DNA from: Firmicutes bacterium UBA4882
GTDB taxonomy: Bacteria; Bacillota; UBA4882
NCBI GenBank assembly: GCA_002399265.1
Contig: DHDG01000047.1
Span: 64,134 to 72,625, forward strand
Reading direction: 5' to 3'
DNA: 8,492 nt
Shown here in pieces: positions 5,886 to 8,492 of this stretch (positions are counted from its first letter, which is position 1; each line of letters opens with the position of its first letter). The notes under the pieces were generated by a model. That model made no database searches. It was not told the DNA's origin and worked only from the letters and a program-made list of their open reading frames with translations. The position numbers and the translations under genes are program-made.

Positions 5886-7805
5886 ATGAAACGACTAAAG
5901 CGCACAGTTCGTGGCACAGCTCTTCCGTTGCTAATGTTGTGTCTGATACTGTTGGGTGCCGGTTGTAGTAAAAAACAATATACATTGACAATTGCGGTTG
6001 AGGGTGAAGGAACCACCTTGCCGAAGCCAGGTCAGCATAATTATGAACAAGATACTTTCGTGCAGCTGCAAACGATTTCTGACAAATACAGTGTTTTTGA
6101 CCACTGGGCTGGCAGGGATGCCGATTCCGTCACAACTGACAATAAGATATTCATGCATAGTGATAAATCGATCACCGCAGTATTTACCACGCTAAACCAC
6201 CCGCTTAATATCAACATTAACCCTGTCATGTCCGGCCATGTTCAGGTTGATCTGGTAACAGATGCAGGCAAAATCGGATTCCCACACGGTCAGACCGCCC
6301 GTCTGACTGCCATTCCGAATCAAGCGGGCACTTACTTCGTCAAATGGAGCGGCGATTTAAGCGGGCCAGATAACCCTGTGGAGCTACTAATCACTTCTGA
6401 TAAGAACATAACGGCCCATTTCGCCAAGGCGGCGCTCGAAGTGACCGCCGGACCCGGTGTTATCCGCGCCGGGCAGGCGTTCAATGTTACGATGACCGTA
6501 AAAGCGGGCGAGCGTCCGATCCCCAACATTACCATTAATCTCACGGAAAACAAAAGCCAACCCTTTCAAGGAACCAAAACAGCACAAACCGATGCAAATG
6601 GTGTCGCCGTATTTGAGAATCTGATGTTTTACGAAGGCAACTATAATCTGACTTTCTCTTCTACTAATCTCACCAGCATCAAAAAGGGCTTCACCGTAGA
6701 TGTGGCCGGTGCCGGGGCCCCGACGGATCCCTATCTGATTCATAACCTTTACGGATTGGAGTTTATCGGGGAGCATCTGGATGCTTGCTTCCGCATAGCA
6801 AAAGATATTGACGCCAGCGCCACCGCTGCCACAAGTTATAATGGCGGCAAGGGCTGGCTGCCGCTCGGGCAAAAGAGTACTGCTAGTTTTAAGGGACAAA
6901 TCGACGGCAATCACAAGACTATCAGCAATCTTTATATCTACCGACCTGATGAGGAATATGTCGGTTTTATCGGCTTAATCACGACTGCTGTGCAAATCAA
7001 AAACCTGAATTTAGCTGATGTGGATATTACGGGATATAACCGCGTCGGGGGCTTGGTTGGCGAAGTCAAGGATGTCCCTACCTTTCTAGCGGATAACTGC
7101 TCCGTCACAGGCGCTATTAAAGGGAGCATTTTTACAGGCGGGATGTTTGGCCGCTTGAGCGGCACCGTTAGCAATTGTCATACTGATACAACCACAGTGG
7201 CAATAATAATAAACGATGACTCTTTTAATCTTGGCGGTTTTGCTGGTTCTGCCGCGGGTGCAACCATTACCCATTGCTATGCGATCGGGAGCGTTACTGG
7301 TAACAACAAATTTGGTGGGCTATTAGGCAGCGCTACAGATTCTTCCATTAATCAATGTTACGCTTTGGGCGATGTTATACGCCTTCCGCGAAATGCTCTC
7401 AACACTGCAATCGGTGGGTTTGTCGGGTATCTTGCTTATGGCTGCCAAATTGCGGATTGCTACAGCAGAGGCGATGTGGAGGGGCGAGAGGATCTTGGGG
7501 GTTTCTGTGGTTATCTAGTTCGATCAATAATTGAACGATGCTATTCCACAGGCTCAGTTCCAGTTCCATTTGCCGATCGTGGCGGGTTCGTCGGATACAG
7601 GTCAACATCAGTTGAGGCAGTTATTACAGACTGCTATTACGACAGCGAGACTTCCCAATGTTCTGATACAGGCAAAGGCGAACCTATGACTACTGCGGAA
7701 ATGCAAAATGCCGACAATTATAGCGGGTGGGGTTTTGGGATGATTTGGGATATCAGCCCGGCCATTAATGACGGCTACCCGTATTTGCGAAATACGCCAC
7801 AATAA
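5886..7805 (+). CDS. GLUG-repeat surface lipoprotein 2, paralogue of lipoprotein 1
   Basis: A 639-residue predicted surface lipoprotein with the same layout as its upstream neighbour. Signal 1-26 has acylation at Cys27 (LGAGC). InlB B-type repeats lie at about 32-101 (FDHWAG) and 106-180 (FVKWSG). The Ig or transthyretin-like domain is at about 183-274 (TDANGVAVFENL), then the linker DPYLIHNLYGL. The GLUG solenoid at about 300-583 has Cys-bearing strands NCSV, NCHT, HCYAIG, QCYALG, DCYSRG, RCYSTG and DCYYD, and the C-terminal cap ends in NDGYPYLRN. The two proteins are most alike in the linker, Cys strands and cap, and least alike in the first B-repeats and in loops between GLUG units. Ten mature cysteines occur at equivalent places in both. 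The ATG at 5886 has GGAGG 7 bases upstream; the frame is open to 5796, but that extension lacks a ribosome binding site and would bury the signal peptide. A tandem duplication followed by divergence is the simplest origin. Confidence 0.9.
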   Translation: MKRLKRTVRGTALPLLMLCLILLGAGCSKKQYTLTIAVEGEGTTLPKPGQHNYEQDTFVQLQTISDKYSVFDHWAGRDADSVTTDNKIFMHSDKSITAVFTTLNHPLNININPVMSGHVQVDLVTDAGKIGFPHGQTARLTAIPNQAGTYFVKWSGDLSGPDNPVELLITSDKNITAHFAKAALEVTAGPGVIRAGQAFNVTMTVKAGERPIPNITINLTENKSQPFQGTKTAQTDANGVAVFENLMFYEGNYNLTFSSTNLTSIKKGFTVDVAGAGAPTDPYLIHNLYGLEFIGEHLDACFRIAKDIDASATAATSYNGGKGWLPLGQKSTASFKGQIDGNHKTISNLYIYRPDEEYVGFIGLITTAVQIKNLNLADVDITGYNRVGGLVGEVKDVPTFLADNCSVTGAIKGSIFTGGMFGRLSGTVSNCHTDTTTVAIIINDDSFNLGGFAGSAAGATITHCYAIGSVTGNNKFGGLLGSATDSSINQCYALGDVIRLPRNALNTAIGGFVGYLAYGCQIADCYSRGDVEGREDLGGFCGYLVRSIIERCYSTGSVPVPFADRGGFVGYRSTSVEAVITDCYYDSETSQCSDTGKGEPMTTAEMQNADNYSGWGFGMIWDISPAINDGYPYLRNTPQ

Positions 7806-7864
7806 CACCCGATTGAAACGGGGATAAGAAGACAGTGACAGATGAACTGCTCCCTGTCAAGCAA

Positions 7865-7940
7865 GACACAGAGGGACGGTTCTTCTGTGCTGCCGGAGCG
7901 CAAAAACCGGAATAGCACAGAAGAACCGTCCCTCTGTGTC
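7865..7940. repeat. REP-like inverted repeat with perfect 27-bp arms
   Basis: Left arm 7865-7891 and right arm 7914-7940 are exact reverse complements over 27 bases, with a 22-base loop that itself holds a CCGG/CCGG pairing. The core is GGGACGGTTCTTCTGTGCT. Related arms lie at 1-50 and 696-720. It sits between converging genes, 59 bases after the GLUG 2 stop and 6 bases beyond the MATE stop. The right arm is followed by CTTTTC on the plus strand, so it may also end transcription of the GLUG gene; on the minus strand no T-tract follows. Confidence 0.92.
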
Positions 7941-7946
7941 CTTTTC

Positions 7947-8492
7947 TCATACCTTCGTCGTCTTCCAACGCCCTGATTTGTAGCGGAAGTAAATGAAGCC
8001 CGAGCGCGTCAACTGATCAAGCGCCATTGCCACCCAGGCACCTGTCAGGCCCCATCCGAATCCGTTAACAAACAGGATCGACAGCAACGCCCGTACCCCT
8101 ACCACTCCAACAATAGTGGATATCAACGGCCAGCGCGTATCGCCGGCACCACGCAACGCGCCGGCCAGGATAAACTGCGATGATTGGAAGGTTTGCACAA
8201 AGGCAATGATCTTCAGCGTTAGAGCTGCGTTTTTAATGACAATAGGATCAGTGGTATAAAGCGCCGCCAAATATTCCCCACCGAAGAAAAAGACCAGTCC
8301 CATGAAAGCCGCTACATACATGCCAACCCGCCGCGTCTGCCAGCCATAAAGCTCCGCCCAATCCGGACGCTTGGCCCCCAGGCTGCGGCCTACCAGTGAA
8401 CTGGCAGCCATACCAAAGCCCATACCCGGAGTAAATGAAAGGCCGACTATATTAATGCCGATCTGATGCGCGGCATAAATTGTGGTACCCAA
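7947..8492 (-). CDS. MATE family multidrug/cation antiporter, C-terminal part (cut by window edge)
   Basis: The last 181 residues of a membrane efflux protein of the multidrug and toxic compound extrusion family, which exports cationic drugs or metabolites in exchange for Na+ or H+. Family length is about 440-460 residues, so over half lies beyond the window. The first visible codon is an internal TTG (Leu), not a start. Typical C-lobe features are AAHQIGINIVGLSFTPGMGF, followed by LVGRSLGAKRPDWA, and the conserved ALRGAGDTRWPL loop. About five hydrophobic segments are seen at visible residues 12-34, 56-77, 92-112, 122-143 and 147-165, ending in a basic tail (YKSGRWKTTKV). Substrate cannot be told. 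The stop codon lies 6 bases from the REP-like hairpin. Confidence 0.9.
   Translation of the reverse strand: MGTTIYAAHQIGINIVGLSFTPGMGFGMAASSLVGRSLGAKRPDWAELYGWQTRRVGMYVAAFMGLVFFFGGEYLAALYTTDPIVIKNAALTLKIIAFVQTFQSSQFILAGALRGAGDTRWPLISTIVGVVGVRALLSILFVNGFGWGLTGAWVAMALDQLTRSGFIYFRYKSGRWKTTKV

Noticed and set aside
7809..7858. Short inverted repeats CCCG/CGGG and TGACAG/CTGTCA after GLUG gene 2
   Set aside because: Stems of 4-6 bp without a T-tract are too weak to call as a terminator; the hairpin at 7865-7940 is the better candidate.

Overview
The window looks like a chromosomal accessory stretch from a low-to-mid GC Firmicute, most likely a spore-former-type anaerobe of the Sporomusaceae/Peptococcaceae kind. 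The basis is indirect: strong GGAGG ribosome binding sites, TTG starts, several lipoproteins, a subclass B1 metallo-beta-lactamase, GLUG-repeat surface proteins, and interspersed copies of a GGGACGGTTC repeat that I associate with such genomes. The family-level placement is inference.

Layout. 1-720: a RimJ/RimL-like GNAT acetyltransferase (minus) bracketed by arms of the GGGACGGTTC repeat, one of which encodes the end of the protein. 773-1117: a small fibronectin-type-III lipoprotein (minus). 1301-2710: a TetR regulator and a seven-helix membrane protein (both plus), each preceded by the same palindromic operator, so they form one small regulon. 2737-3546: an exported B1 metallo-beta-lactamase (minus) with a complete zinc-binding set. 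3698-5611 and 5886-7805: two paralogous GLUG-repeat lipoproteins of 637 and 639 residues (plus), separated by a strong terminator. 7865-7940: a perfect 27-bp inverted copy of the repeat, with 22 bp between the arms. 7947-8492: the C-terminal part of a MATE efflux transporter (minus), running off the window.

How the parts relate. The TetR/membrane pair is the only clear regulatory circuit. The two large lipoproteins are a tandem duplication with separate transcription and likely act on the cell surface. The beta-lactamase (outside the membrane) and the MATE pump (in it) are both plausible defence functions but show no operon link. A leader motif (GGAATTT-N12-TGAATNAATA in its clearest form) sits upstream of both GLUG genes, and looser versions lie upstream of the GNAT and FnIII genes. 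This shared leader and the REP-like repeat are the least explained signals here. No complete mobile element, phage gene, CRISPR array, rRNA or tRNA was seen, and no gene-free stretch exceeds 300 bases.
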